Source: Gnomoniopsis sp. IMI 355080
Taxonomy: Eukaryota; Ascomycota; Sordariomycetes; Diaporthales; Gnomoniaceae
Length of the DNA: 64,000 nucleotides
Assembly: GCA_027946555.1 (NCBI GenBank)
Contig: JAPEVC010000143.1
Span: 31,907 to 95,906, forward strand
Direction of reading: 5' to 3'
Part shown: one piece after another, positions 43,844-55,105 of the stretch
Position numbering within the stretch: position 1 is the first letter of the stretch
Layout: each line of letters starts with the position of its first letter
The notes under the pieces: model-generated
Told to the model about the DNA's origin: nothing
Databases searched by the model: none
Seen by the model: only the letters and a program-made list of their open reading frames with translations
Position numbers and translations under genes: made by a program

Positions 43844-46800
43844 ATGTCTGACGTACAGACACGTCCCGTCGCGCGCGGCGGCAGGCCTTCAGCAGCCCGT
43901 GGTGGCCGGGGCGGCTTCTCTAGTCGAGGTGCTCGCAGCTCTCGGACGCCAAACACGAATGGCAGTGCGAAGCATGACCAAGAGACCACCTCCCTGCCCA
44001 CCCTGGACGACCAGGGCGAGATTGCAGACCTCAACAAGGCCCACGGCTCCAAGATTCCCATCGTCAAGGAGCTGTTCCCTGACTGGTCAGAGGTTGACAT
44101 CCTCTACGCCCTCAAGGAGACCGATGGCGACGAGACGCTGACCATCGAGCGCATCATTGACGGTAAGCTGCCCTGCCCATCCCTTCCCTCCCCTAATAAA
44201 CACCGCAACACCACCTCTCAGGGCCTAACACGTTCCTTGTGCTTTGACAGGTTCCATCTCACAGTGGGGCGAGGTCTCCAACCAGAAGAAGGATCGCACC
44301 AAGTCCAAGGCAAAGGACACCTTCACCACCACCACCGGCGCCGATGCCCCAGCTTCGAACAGCTCTAGAAATGTTCGAGGAGGTCGTCCCGAGGGAGCTC
44401 GTGGTCGCGGTCGCGCCACCGAGCGCGGCGCCCGCGGTGCTGCCAGGGGTCGCTCTGCTCAACCTCCTACCAACGGCTCCCGTCCCAAGGACGGTCAGCC
44501 TCTGTCTGTCCCTACCGACGAGTCCAATGCTTGGGATACCGCCAAAAACACTGACGATGGTGGCTGGGCCTCAGCTGCCGCCGCCAACGCATGGGAAACT
44601 GCTGCCCCCTCCGATCCTGCCCCTACCGCTTCTACTAATCCTTCTGAACCTGCGAAATCCGCCGTAATCCCTCAAGGCACCTCAAAGACCTGGGCTAGCA
44701 TGCTTCGCCAATCGGTTGTTGTTCCTAAGCCCGCTCCTCCGCCTCCCAGAGAGCCCTCTGTGCCCAAGCAAGAAACACCCCTCGAACCTCTCCCCGCCGC
44801 TACCGATCCTGCTCCAGCCGCTGAGCCAGAGCCAGAGCCCGAACCAGAGACTATTGCTGAACTGTCCGCCGAGCCCCAAACGGAGCATACCCCTGCGGAC
44901 AACACTACGGTAGTTGTGCCTGAAGTTGCGCTACCGCCTTCCGACGACCAGTTGACTAAGACGAACCTTGAGCAGGTTGTTGATTCATCCCACCCGCCCG
45001 CCACGGAGACTGCTGCGAGCGAAGCTGCAGACTCATGGGACCCTCGCGCTGCTGCTGGCAGTGCCACGGCTACGCCCATCTCTGCCTCGCAGGCTCAACA
45101 CCAAGCACACAAGGCTCCCACAAGTGGATATGCTGCTTCTGCCATCAAGGCCACCGAGCGTGCGCCAGTGCCCCGTGCGGCTGCCCATCCCCAGCGTCGT
45201 TTCTTGGACCAGCAAGAGGCTGTTCGCATGCCAGGCGCCGCGAGCCAGGCGCTGGAGCGAGCTACTGTCCAATTTGGCGCGTTCAACCTGAACGGAACGG
45301 AAGATGACATCGATGGCGATCGTGAGGAGCCCGAGACCCGCGCTCAACCCCCGGCCGACTCTCCCGTTGCCCAACCTCGCGCTTCCCTGCCGCCCGCCCC
45401 TCAGGCCGTCCCCGATGCGTACACTGCCCAGAAGCCTGTCTCTTCCCTTCCGCCTGGCCAAGCCCCTACCGGTACTATCTACCCCTTCCTGCAAGAGAGC
45501 GGTTCAGCTGCTCTCAACGAGTTCCAGCGCCACAGTGCTAATCTCGGTTCCACAGGCCCTCAAGTGCCACCCACCGCGCCCGGCGCGCAGCAATCTGCTG
45601 CTCAAGGTAGTCTACCTAATCTGATCTCTCTAGATCCATCCATACAGCACCTTGGAAACCCGACGCTAACATCTTCCGCCACAACAGCCGCCGCACCTCA
45701 GCCCCCAACTCAGCCCGCCGCCCAGCAATACGGCCGCTTCGGTCAGGCGGCCCAGGAACAGCAGCCTGCGTTCCCCCCGAAGCCCTTCGACTCGTACAAC
45801 CAGGGCAGCCAACCTTCTGCTGCACAATCGCACTTCGATGGCTTCCCCAGCCAGCAACAGTCTCAGACTCAGCCTCAGGGTCAACAACCCGGGGGTCCCT
45901 ACAGCTCCGGGGCCGACCAGTACTCTTCTTACTACACTGCAGAGGCGCAAAACCGTGCGCCATACAATGCCTACTATGGCCAGAACTACGGACAGCAGGC
46001 TGGTCAGGGTCAGGAGGGTAGTCTCGCCTCTCGCGGCGGGTTTGGACCATATGGTGCTGCACCAAGTGATTTGACCAGCCAATACCCCCAGAGTGCAAAT
46101 CAGTCACGCTTCGGTGCTGCTGTCGCGCACGATCACAACAGTGGGCCACCAACCCCCGTTCCAGCAACTACGCAGGGACCCCCCGCTTCTCAGAACCACC
46201 CGCAAGCTCATGTTGCTCAACAGCAGCACGGAAACCAGTTCTACGCCCAGCAAACTCCATACTACAGCCAATACTATCAGAACAACTACCCCAGCCAGTT
46301 CGGAAACTACGGTGGTGGCTTCGGTCCATACGGCAAGGCTGGCGGGTACGGCCAGCCCCAGCACTACCAGCAATCGCCGTATGATCATGCTTCGACTGCC
46401 GCTGGTGGATATCCGCAAACCGGTCTGCACCGTGGAGACTCTGGCGCTGGTGCTAGCCTTGGTGATTATGGACGTTCAGGCTCCGCTCAGCCAGGCGCTC
46501 AGCCAGGTCTTGCTAGCGGTGGCTTTGGCGGTATCCACGACTCGTTTGGTCGCACCTCTTCTTACGGCACACAAGCCGGCCAGTCGTTCAACGCCGCTTC
46601 GGCACAGCCTGGTGCGTCAAGCAACGATGACTTGAAGCCCTTCGGCGATGGCAAGTCTGCTCCCGGACCCAGCCCATCTATGGCTGGCACTGCTCGCCCC
46701 GGCTCAGCCACCAACACGGTGCCCTCGCAGGGTGGTGGCCTTCCCCCTCCCCAGTCTCAGCAGGGCATGGGCGCCTACGCTGCCGGTTTCCAGAACCACT

Positions 46801-46982
46801 TGCAAGGACAGGGCTTGCACGGTAGCCAGTCTGGCTCTACAGGCTACGGCTCTGCGCAGGGCGGCCAGCAGAGCGCACCATACTCCAACTACGGTGGCTT
46901 TGGTGGCAGCTACTACGGCTCGCAGCAACAGCCGCGTGGCTGGGCTGGTCAGTACGGCGGTGGCGGCGGCGGCAACTACTAG
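43844..46982 (+). CDS. DEF1: RNA polymerase II degradation factor DEF1
   Basis: Exons 43844-44162, 44251-45606 and 45688-46982 give 989 residues. An RGG-rich N-terminus (ARGGRPSAARGGRGGFSSRG) precedes a CUE-like ubiquitin-binding region (KIPIVKELFPDWSEVDILYA, DGDETLTIERI). RGG repeats, a Pro/Glu-rich middle and a long Gln/Gly/Tyr-rich C-terminus ending GGGGGNY follow. This is the DEF1 layout. The family recruits the elongin-cullin ligase to stalled, ubiquitylated Pol II, and the Q-rich part holds it in the cytosol until processed. The second intron (45607-45687, 81 bp) has no stop and is a multiple of three. Its GTAGTC donor, CTAAC branch site and AACAG acceptor argue it is spliced; retention would add 27 residues. 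ATG chosen at the first Met before the RGG block. Confidence 0.9.
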
Positions 46983-49841
46983 GGAGCGAGACCGTCGAGC
47001 CGCTCTTCGTCAAAGGACTCTTCCGTTGTGATGGTTTGAGGACATGATCGCCTGTGGGCGCACTTCTCGCTCATTTGAAGGAGTCGAACACTTTAATGAT
47101 ATTCAATGGGGAGGGCCTTTTCATGCACACACATGCAGAGGCGGCAGGATGCGAATGGACACTTGGTTTATGGGCAAACTCTGACATGAAATTCTCTCAA
47201 TGACGAAAAGACTCTCTTCACATTCGCCTCTTATTCGTGTATTCGGAGGCCCCACGCATGGATGAATCGTTTTCTTGTTTTTCTTAACCCGGGTCCTATG
47301 GGGAAAGGGGTAGGGCGGTATTTGCACGGAATCGGATGACTTCGAACCAAAAAAAATTGCACTGCACTGGAAAGAACGGAGTTTATTTTCCTCGATAGGA
47401 ATGGTGAAGGCTAGTCTTGATATGAGAAGACCTGACCTTCTGTTTGGTTTCTATTCTGATAGGGCAGTTTGATGAAAATGAAACAGAATTGAAGAATGTT
47501 CAAAACAAAATGAATTGCGTAAAATCGTCCCATTGGTTGGTTGTTCTTGCCTTGATGACTGGCTTTGTGAAATGTCATGCTCTGGATTTTTTCTTTCTTT
47601 AAGTCTGCTGTGATTAATCTGTGCAAGCCTCTGGCTCATAACATATATGGCATGGACAGTGGATCACTGGGAAAGTGAATGAATTTCTCTGTACAAACTT
47701 TGTGAAAAGGCATTGATATAATAAATACAGTACTTTGCTTCCAGACTCATTCAAATGGTCCTTTTCGGACTTGCTGGTGAGAGGTTGGTTGGCTTTCCTT
47801 ATCATCGGCGAAGCTGCTGTGTCGCGATGATGCTCGGAGATTAATTGATGAAGGCATGACGATATCCAAAGTCAGCCACACAGCATTCCGTGTTGAAAGA
47901 GACGAACGATGCGTAAGAAGAGGAATCTATTCGTCTGCGATGAGAGCAGATTTCTTTGGCGAGTCTGCTTCCCTGACTTCGGCCTGCGCTGTCAATCAAG
48001 CCCACGAAACCCTACCTACCTAAGTACTGATATAAGCACACTGCGTTCCTTGTAGGGTGGCTTAGAACATCAGATTGCTCCCCCAGCAGATGGGAAAGTC
48101 CTAGGTTGCACTAGATGATCCTTCTCTCGTTCAACCCAGCCATTGGTCGCCATTCTTATCATGAAGTGGCCTGGCTGGAAGCAGCATACTTAGAACAGCT
48201 CGGTTGTGTTTCCACGTCAAAGTTGAGCCCCACAAGGCTTGTATTTGTCGAAGCCGGATATGTGAAGCTTGCGTCCAACCTGTATATTGTAGTGGGAGGG
48301 AAGTAGTCCAAATAACACCAGTGGTTGATACCGATGCCGCTTGGAAGGCCCCACGGATATGCCCAATCCTACTACTTACTACCTTGAATGGAATGACTGC
48401 TTTATAGACCAACTGTCCAGGCCCGCAACGAGATCCCACATGCGATTTGGTTACCGCTTGTAGTTGTCTCCTTACGGGGCTGTCTAGGGTTTCACAGTAT
48501 CAATCCTGCAGGTAACGAGTCGTGTCGTGCGGCGCAGTATGAAGACTTCATATCTAATAAATCCATATAGAACACACAAATAAGCGCGTAGCTGAATTAG
48601 GGGCAATCCTTGAAGCAAATGTACATAGTAACTCATCAAAAGGCTTTCAACTCCGCGCTTATGCTCTCAGCTCCGCTTAATTCGGCGTATGGCTGGCTGC
48701 TGATAAGCCATCGCTTTCAAGATTTAGGTGTTACGTTGAAGCTAAGCGCTTCTACGATATTACCCTATTGATCTGGACCTGATAAGTATGTGGAGCCGTG
48801 GGCGAAGTGGGTGGCTGCCCGAGTGGTCCATACATACTATGGTAGTACACCTATCGGTAGGTATGTTACTATAAGACAGAATTTCAGTGAGCAGCATAGG
48901 TTGGACCGCCTTATACATTTTACTTCTTCACTTTACAAGATTTTTATACAAGACTCTGTAGACAGACGCTGGAGAAAACCCGGATTCTAGGATAATTGAT
49001 ATATAGCAGACCGGCGTTTGAGCGGCCTAAACTCCCGAGGTCGTCGGATATTCTGTGAACGCATTGGTGGTACCTACGGAGTAACATGGGTAGGTCTGGT
49101 GATAAGATTCGCGGTTGAGATCCTCGCCCCACACAATCAATACTACATAGTATGCAGTTGGTCCCCAACGTAACTTTTCCGGTGGGCGGCTGCGATGCAA
49201 CCAACGCCGCTATACACCCAAATGTGTTGGGCTGGGAACCCACTCGTCTTATAGTATCCATGATCTGGCAAGTTGATTGTGGATGCTAGCATGACACATT
49301 TCAGGCGTTGATCTCCGTGATCTTCAGCTGCTGCAAACTGCAAGGATTAGAAGCCAACAGAGATCCGTTCCAAATCCTACTGCGATGTTCATCGATGAGC
49401 AGATTGGATCACAATTCTGGATCGAAGTGAGAGATGGGCGCTTATTCCTTACCGTAAAGTCGGGGATTGCCAGGTACATTTCTTCATTAGGGTTCAACTT
49501 ACACGTCATGAGTACCTATATATGTCCACGCTGAAGGAGCATTCCCAATTCGGATATGGACTGACTGACCTCAGTCCACTCCACCTTCGAAGTTCAGAGT
49601 CGTACTTATTAGTTGCTGAACCCCCTTAGAAGCATAAGGCACCCACAAGGCGAAACCCATCAACCTACCTTCATCAACTGGAAGTCTCGGTTGAATCGCT
49701 TGGGTTGAAACTGATGCTCGAGTACATACCCATTTCTGTATGAGCCAAGTGCAGAGGCGAGATCTTTTGTTTCCAGTCTTGACGTACAACAAGATCCTCC
49801 TCGCATCTCGAGTTAAGAAATATCTCGAGTTAAGAAAGCCA
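46983..49841. other. Large A/T-rich spacer, no gene supported
   Basis: 2.9 kb between DEF1 and the Pth11-like gene. The first 700 bp should include the DEF1 3' untranslated region. A CCTACCTACCTAAGTAC motif lies near 48011-48027. ORFs are all under 105 codons with no family sequence. Confidence 0.5.
49805..49837 (+). repeat. 16-bp tandem duplication next to the receptor start
   Basis: ATCTCGAGTTAAGAAA occurs at 49805-49820 and again at 49822-49837, ending five bases before the chosen ATG. An in-frame open stretch runs through both copies, but they look like leader, not protein. Confidence 0.85.
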
Positions 49842-51215
49842 ATGCCTCCCCAACAACATTACTACGAGGAGCCGCCATATGTGATCGCCGGCGGGTCTAT
49901 ACTTCCCTTCTTCGCCATCGTTGTCACTGCTTTGAGGTTCCATTTTCGAGCCCAACAGCGGCAGCCTTTGAAGGCAGACGACTGGCTAGTACTGCCAGCT
50001 ACGGTAGGTACTCAGAGAGGTTTCCTGGATACTTGTTACTTGTCTAACATGGCTCAGGCAATCGCTACCGCAATTGGTGTCCTGATGACCTATGCGGTCT
50101 CACAGCGGGCTTTGGCTTACCCTCTCGAAATTCCGGCGGATTTCGATGGCAACCCTCTCCTACTAGTCACGCCGCAAGTTGTATTGGCAGCGAAAGTACG
50201 TAAATGAAATTCCAGTCTTTCTTGTATTCCAAATATAACATTATTGGTTAGATGCAAGTCGCCGTACTCTTGATGCTGCCACTTGGGTTGGGCTGTACCA
50301 AAGCGAGCATTTTGTTTTTCTATTTGCGAATCTTCACTACCACTAAAAGCTCGAGAACTTATGCTCTCTTTGTGGCAAGCATCACTTTTATTCTGGCAAT
50401 GATGGTTGCTTTCTTCTTCGCCACTCTTTTTGAGTGTAATATTCACCTTTCAGCTATGTGGCAGTCGGCTATGGCTCTAAAGACGTATTGCCCCAACTCT
50501 GAAAGTTACGATTACGGATTTGCTATTTCAGACTTTATTACCGACATCGTCATTCTTATTATGCCTATACCGCTGGTAAGTTGGACACCCAAGTTGGGAA
50601 GCCGTTTCTGCTAATGAGTAACCATAAACAGATATGGCGGTTGAAAATGGCACCTAAAAGAAAGATAGCCTTAACTTCCACCTTCATTGTGGGCGCTGGG
50701 TATGTACCTAGGTAACAAGTCCGTTTCCCGTGGAGATAATAGACTGATAACAAAGCAGATCTGTAGTGGCCTCCCTCATCAGGATGGTCATATTCACTCA
50801 ATTATGGCTTCACGGGATCAGTGAAAACTCCGACGAGATTCGTAAGTGTGCACCAGAGCATCTTCAAGGTGGTACTTCTGGGCAGAAAAATTTCTAATTA
50901 TTTCCAGTCACTATCACTGATAGCCTGTACTGGGGCATGGTCTCTACCAATATCGCTACCATTGCTGCATCCCTTCCTCTGTTACATCCCCTTGTGAAAG
51001 GCTGGAAAATTTCGGCCATCTTCGAGAGTGCGCGGAGTTTCCTGAGGCTTCCTTCGCTGAGATTTCGACGAAATGATGCACCCCAAGTTTCCGAGCATGA
51101 GGAGCAGCCCACGAGTGTTGTATATTACATTTATCGGGGAGATATGTATTCGAACGAAACAAGTCGTTCCAAGGGCAAGAACGACCAGAACTCTCTGGTG
51201 TCCACCAATGTGTAG
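49842..51215 (+). CDS. Pth11-like rhodopsin-domain membrane protein
   Basis: Six exons (49842-50003, 50058-50195, 50252-50575, 50632-50699, 50759-50841, 50908-51215) join without lesion to 360 residues. The start MPPQQHYYEEPPYVIAGGSI places the first helix correctly; the open frame upstream contains a tandem duplication. Seven hydrophobic segments fit the fungal rhodopsin domain. Landmarks are LKADDWLVLPATV, LGLGCTKASILFFYLRIF, DFITDIVILIMPIPLIWRLK and SLYWGMVSTNIATIAASLPL. There is no CFEM domain at the N-terminus. Pth11-like proteins are plasma-membrane receptors, some controlling host sensing or development; ligand unknown. Intron 4 contains a TACCTAGGTA motif. The cytosolic tail is short and charged. 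Confidence 0.9.
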
Positions 51216-51942
51216 TAAGCGAATCCCGGGTACAGAACAAGGTCAGTACTAGGTGAGCACACTTTCGGAGCGTCTAATAGTCCACTTATGCATTCAAGGT
51301 GGATTAAAAAAAGGCCTGTAAATTGAAGACATACTAATAGTTGATGGTGAGAGGAGAGGATCAGCGCTTGGAGCGGTACGGTAATATGTGAGACTGTCAA
51401 TTCTCGACTTGTGCATTCATATTGTGCCTAACTAGAAGTTACCTACCTAGGTACCTAGGTATATACCGAGGTATGCAATATGTATATGAAAGAATAGAGT
51501 TGGAATGCAAAGAGTGCAAATTCGAGGAATCAATCCATGCTCCAAAGTCTGCATTGTCAGCTTGGGTGGAGCGAGTATTTATTTTGGGAGCGAAAGCTAG
51601 CCTTATTATAAACATTTACCCGGGACACAATTCGTCGCGAAGCAAACGGACGACTTTAGCTATTAAAAAAGGTAAAATTACCTCCTATTTGAATTCAGCT
51701 GGAAGGCATTTAGGTATATAATGGATATATAGATCTATAAGAGATGTGTACCTGGATACCAATTCCTTATATATGACTTTGCGGACGCTTATTTAGACCC
51801 ACTATAATCCCATACGTTACCTAGAGCCAACCGCGCCTCCGAGTATAAGAGATGTGTCCTTGTACCCTCTCAGGGCTGACTGGAAGGGCCGCTTCACCAT
51901 TTTTCCATATACTGCACATCCGTAATATTCACTGACACAAAC
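51216..51942. other. A/T-rich spacer with TACCTAGGTA repeats
   Basis: 727 bp between two plus-strand genes. It contains ACCTACCTAGGTACCTAGGT at 51441-51460. The ORF at 51422-51721 spans this repeat and lacks family features, so it was not called. Confidence 0.5.
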
Positions 51943-53377
51943 ATGATGGAATCACCTTCCCAGATCAAAATCGCTGTAATTGGAGGGGGCCTTGCCGGTG
52001 CTGGCATTGCCAACGCCCTTCTGCGACACTCCCACCTCGACGTTCACGTCTACGAGTCGGCGCCCGAATTCTCCGAGCGCGGCGCAGCAATTGGCCTCTC
52101 CAGCGATGGACAACGGGCTCTGCATCATGTAATTGGGGAGCCAGAGGCCGTCGCTCTCCTCGAGAGGGCGGGTGCGGTTCTTCAAGCATCGACGCGAATG
52201 TGCATTGTAAGATAGACAATCCTTCATCACAGTTCTCGGAAGTCGCCGCTTTTATGCCTCCTTTTGGCTCTAACAGGACAACCGCAGGGTTCGGGGCCCA
52301 ACGCAGGAGCTGTCATTCTGGATATGGGCGATGGAAATGGAAAAGATGGGACGAGGGTTGTGCATCGTGCTTCGCTGCTTCGCGAACTTCTTGCTCCCCT
52401 CCCCACCAGCCGCCTTCACGCAAGCAAAGCATTGTCTAACATCTCCATTACTGCTACTGGAGACGTGAAGGTCACCTTTCGCGATGGGCAAGATGAGACT
52501 TTCCACGCAGTGATTGGTGCCGATGGTCTTTTTGGCGCAGTGAGACGCCATGTTTTACAGGAGGCTGCTGATGTTGAAGGGCCCTCTCCTGCCGGTTTCT
52601 GGGACTGTAGAAATGTTGTTCCGTTCGAGAAGGCGAGAGACACCCTCGGTGCTGAATTTTTTTGAAAAGGACCGCCAATACGGTTGGGCTGGAAACGGGG
52701 CTTTCGTTATGCACGATGTCCTCGAGAATGGCACAAAAGTTCAGTGTGTGGTGTCCGCTATCGAGAGAGACCATCCAAGAGACCGCAAGCGACCCTTGAC
52801 ACGGGAGCTTTTGGAAGAGACGTTGCATGACTGGCTGGACGGGCCCATTGGTAAAGGCATCATAGACGTGAGACTCCCTCGTTTACTCCCCTCCGCTTCC
52901 CAATATCATGACCTTGAAAAGCCTACTGATCTTGCATGCCAGCTTGTGCTTGATCAATCCGAGCCCCACGCGTACTCCCAATGGGAACATAAATCCACAA
53001 GCACATACACGAATGGTCGGGTATGTATTGTCGGCGATGCGGCCCACGCTACTACTCCGTGGCAAGGCGCTGGTACTGGGCAGGCCTTCGAGGATGCTTT
53101 GATCCTCGGGACACTACTGGGTGAAATCGGCCACCCGTATCAAGTTTCTCACGCCTTCCAAGCCTATGATGCTGTCAGACGAGACAGGTGTCAAAGAGTC
53201 ATTGACTCTAGCAGAGGCACAGGGCTTATTTTCTGTGGACAAGACCCAGATGCTGGTTTGGACCCAGATAAGGTCAGAGCCGCTATGGCTCCTAGATGGG
53301 CTTTTATATATGCCCTTGATTTGGCGGCTTACAAAGAAGAAGCATTGGCAAAATTGAAAGCGCTCCAGGGAGTTTGA
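51943..53377 (+). pseudogene. Salicylate-hydroxylase-like FAD monooxygenase, +1 frameshift
   Basis: Exon 1 (51943-52206) gives the FAD-binding Rossmann motif (AVIGGGLAGAGIANALL). The intron is 52207-52287, and exon 2 runs on in frame (GSGPNAGAVILDMGDG, VIGADGLFGAVRRHVL). At 52657-52663 a run of seven T shifts the frame to an immediate TGA. Reading resumes one frame over (FEKDRQYGWAGNG) and continues to 53377, with VCIVGDAAHATTPWQGAGTG, the flavin-pyrophosphate motif. A six-T run would keep the frame open throughout, so the shift is a single-base event. The family hydroxylates aromatic acids with NAD(P)H and O2. Either a recent inactivation or a homopolymer sequencing error; the rest is well preserved. 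As written the product would stop after about 213 residues, without the GD motif. Confidence 0.8.
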
Positions 53378-53932
53378 TGGGATGGACCAGATGTCAGCAA
53401 CAGATACGAGGGGGGGGGGGCAAGATTTGAAGCCAGTTCTGGAGCGTACGGACAGAAGGCCCTCAATGGATATAGTAAAAAGCCTAGGCAGAGTTTGGAA
53501 GGACAGTGCTGCGTCCTCAATACTACTTCCGTCTAATATGCTGATACTAGACTTTCTCGTGGATATTCACCATGTCACTCTACTATGGCAAGTGTCGTCA
53601 CGTAGGAAGCCCCAAGGTTGAGCCAGTGTATGTCTGCAACCATGTGATCCAATATGCTCAAATAGGACGTTTGTGCGATAGGATTGAATAAAGACTAATC
53701 AACAATTCTCAAGAATTGCTATAAGCGTTTGTGAGAGCAGTCAACTCCGCTGCTGTCACGGGCAAGAGAGTTCCGTGACGGGGGCTCGTAGGGAGCGTGA
53801 ATGAGCTTGACACGGTCCAATTCGGATTGCTTATATCCGCTGTCTCCAGGGGGATATAACCCCGTCCTCCGTACTCTGTGATTCTCAAGGGTCAGCTTTT
53901 ATTCACAAAGGTAAATATTTGAGATACTCGGC
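53378..53932. other. Convergent 3' spacer
   Basis: 555 bp between the monooxygenase stop and the GH43 stop on the other strand. An 11-base G run is at 53410-53420. No coding signal. Confidence 0.5.
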
Positions 53933-55105
53933 CTAATACGCGCCAAATATCAAAGCAAGTTGGGGTGTCCAGGAGAATTGCTCACCGTCAACAAACAGGT
54001 AGTACTTCTCGCCATTCACGTCTCCCGCATTGGCTTTGAAAGACGTTGGACCTTCAACCGCGCTTGTGCCGGCATCGCGGCCGATACACGAATCGATTGT
54101 TGTCCATCCCTCTAGTGTGGCTGTCAGGTTTGTAGACTCCTCCATAATGATATCGCTGCATCCAGTGCCACTTGCGCCTTCGTCCTTGGTAAACCTATAA
54201 TACACCCCGTCTGCCTCAATCACATCCGAGTCAATCCGCGACATCCCCGCGTCCTGCCAGATGGTAGGTTCGCTGAAAGTAACGAAATCCCGCGTCGTAG
54301 CAATCAGCATGCGGTGGTATGTCGAGCCTGTGTGGTCTACGTCCGTCTCATTGTACAGCGATGACGCCCAGAACACAACATAAGATCCCGACGCCTCATC
54401 GAAGAAGGCCTCGGGCGCCCAGGTGTTGCCGGCGGTCGGCGGAGAGACGAGAACGTGGCGTTGCGCAGACCAGGTCACCAGATCGTTGGACTCCCAGATC
54501 TCAAGGTATCGGCTGCCATTCCGCACCGAGTCGCTCCAGGAGGTGCCAGAGCCAATCGACAAATCCGTAGCGAGCAGCCAGAATGTGTCGCCTTCGACGG
54601 AGCGCATGATGAACGGGTCACGAAGGCCGGTGGTGCCGTACGTGGAAGTCAGAATGGGTTGCCCGTCGTTCAGTTCGGTCCATTGTAAGGCATCGTTGCC
54701 CTCACTAGCCGCGAAGAAAATGTTCTCGCCCGCCACCGTGCTCCCCGTGAAGTAGGCGAAAGCATAGCCTTCATAGACAAGTTCATCTGCGACTGCTTGG
54801 CGCACAGAGGCCGTGAAACTACGCTCTTGGCTGTCGACAGAGGCAGTCAGGTTGACGACGGTATCTTGGTTCTGCCGGGTCACGATGCCATCTGTGGAAA
54901 TGACGGAGGTGTCGCTACTTGTCCAAGAGATGGATAAGCCTTCCGCTTCTGTAGGCAAGTAAAGGTTACCACGGACGTCGTCGATGTTGGTGATTGCGAT
55001 GGCAGCAAGCGCGGTCTGGGCCTGCGATGTGGCGCGCGTCGTGAGAGCGTAGACGGCGCCTGGGTATACGACCACTGCCTGAAGCAGTACGTGCAAGGTA
55101 ACCAT
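53933..55105 (-). CDS. GH43-type glycoside hydrolase with atrophied Ig-like domain, C-terminus atypical
   Basis: 390 residues, single frame from 55105. A hydrophobic N-terminus (MVTLHVLLQAVVVYPGAVYA) suggests a signal peptide. An atrophied bacterial Ig-like domain (about 30-105, SISWTSSDTSVISTDG) precedes a five-bladed propeller: TGLRDPFIMR with a catalytic Asp candidate, LEIWESNDLVTW, and GNTWAPEAFFDEASGSYVVF with the Glu acid candidate. This matches secreted GH43 enzymes cleaving arabinose- or xylose-containing polymers. After KYYLFVDG the frame ends EQFSWTPQLALIFGAY instead of the usual final blade. A GTGAGC sits exactly there; splicing to the AG at 53933-53934 would give an equally short unrelated tail. 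The 3' end is therefore probably lost or altered. Confidence 0.82.
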   Translation of the reverse strand: MVTLHVLLQAVVVYPGAVYALTTRATSQAQTALAAIAITNIDDVRGNLYLPTEAEGLSISWTSSDTSVISTDGIVTRQNQDTVVNLTASVDSQERSFTASVRQAVADELVYEGYAFAYFTGSTVAGENIFFAASEGNDALQWTELNDGQPILTSTYGTTGLRDPFIMRSVEGDTFWLLATDLSIGSGTSWSDSVRNGSRYLEIWESNDLVTWSAQRHVLVSPPTAGNTWAPEAFFDEASGSYVVFWASSLYNETDVDHTGSTYHRMLIATTRDFVTFSEPTIWQDAGMSRIDSDVIEADGVYYRFTKDEGASGTGCSDIIMEESTNLTATLEGWTTIDSCIGRDAGTSAVEGPTSFKANAGDVNGEKYYLFVDGEQFSWTPQLALIFGAY

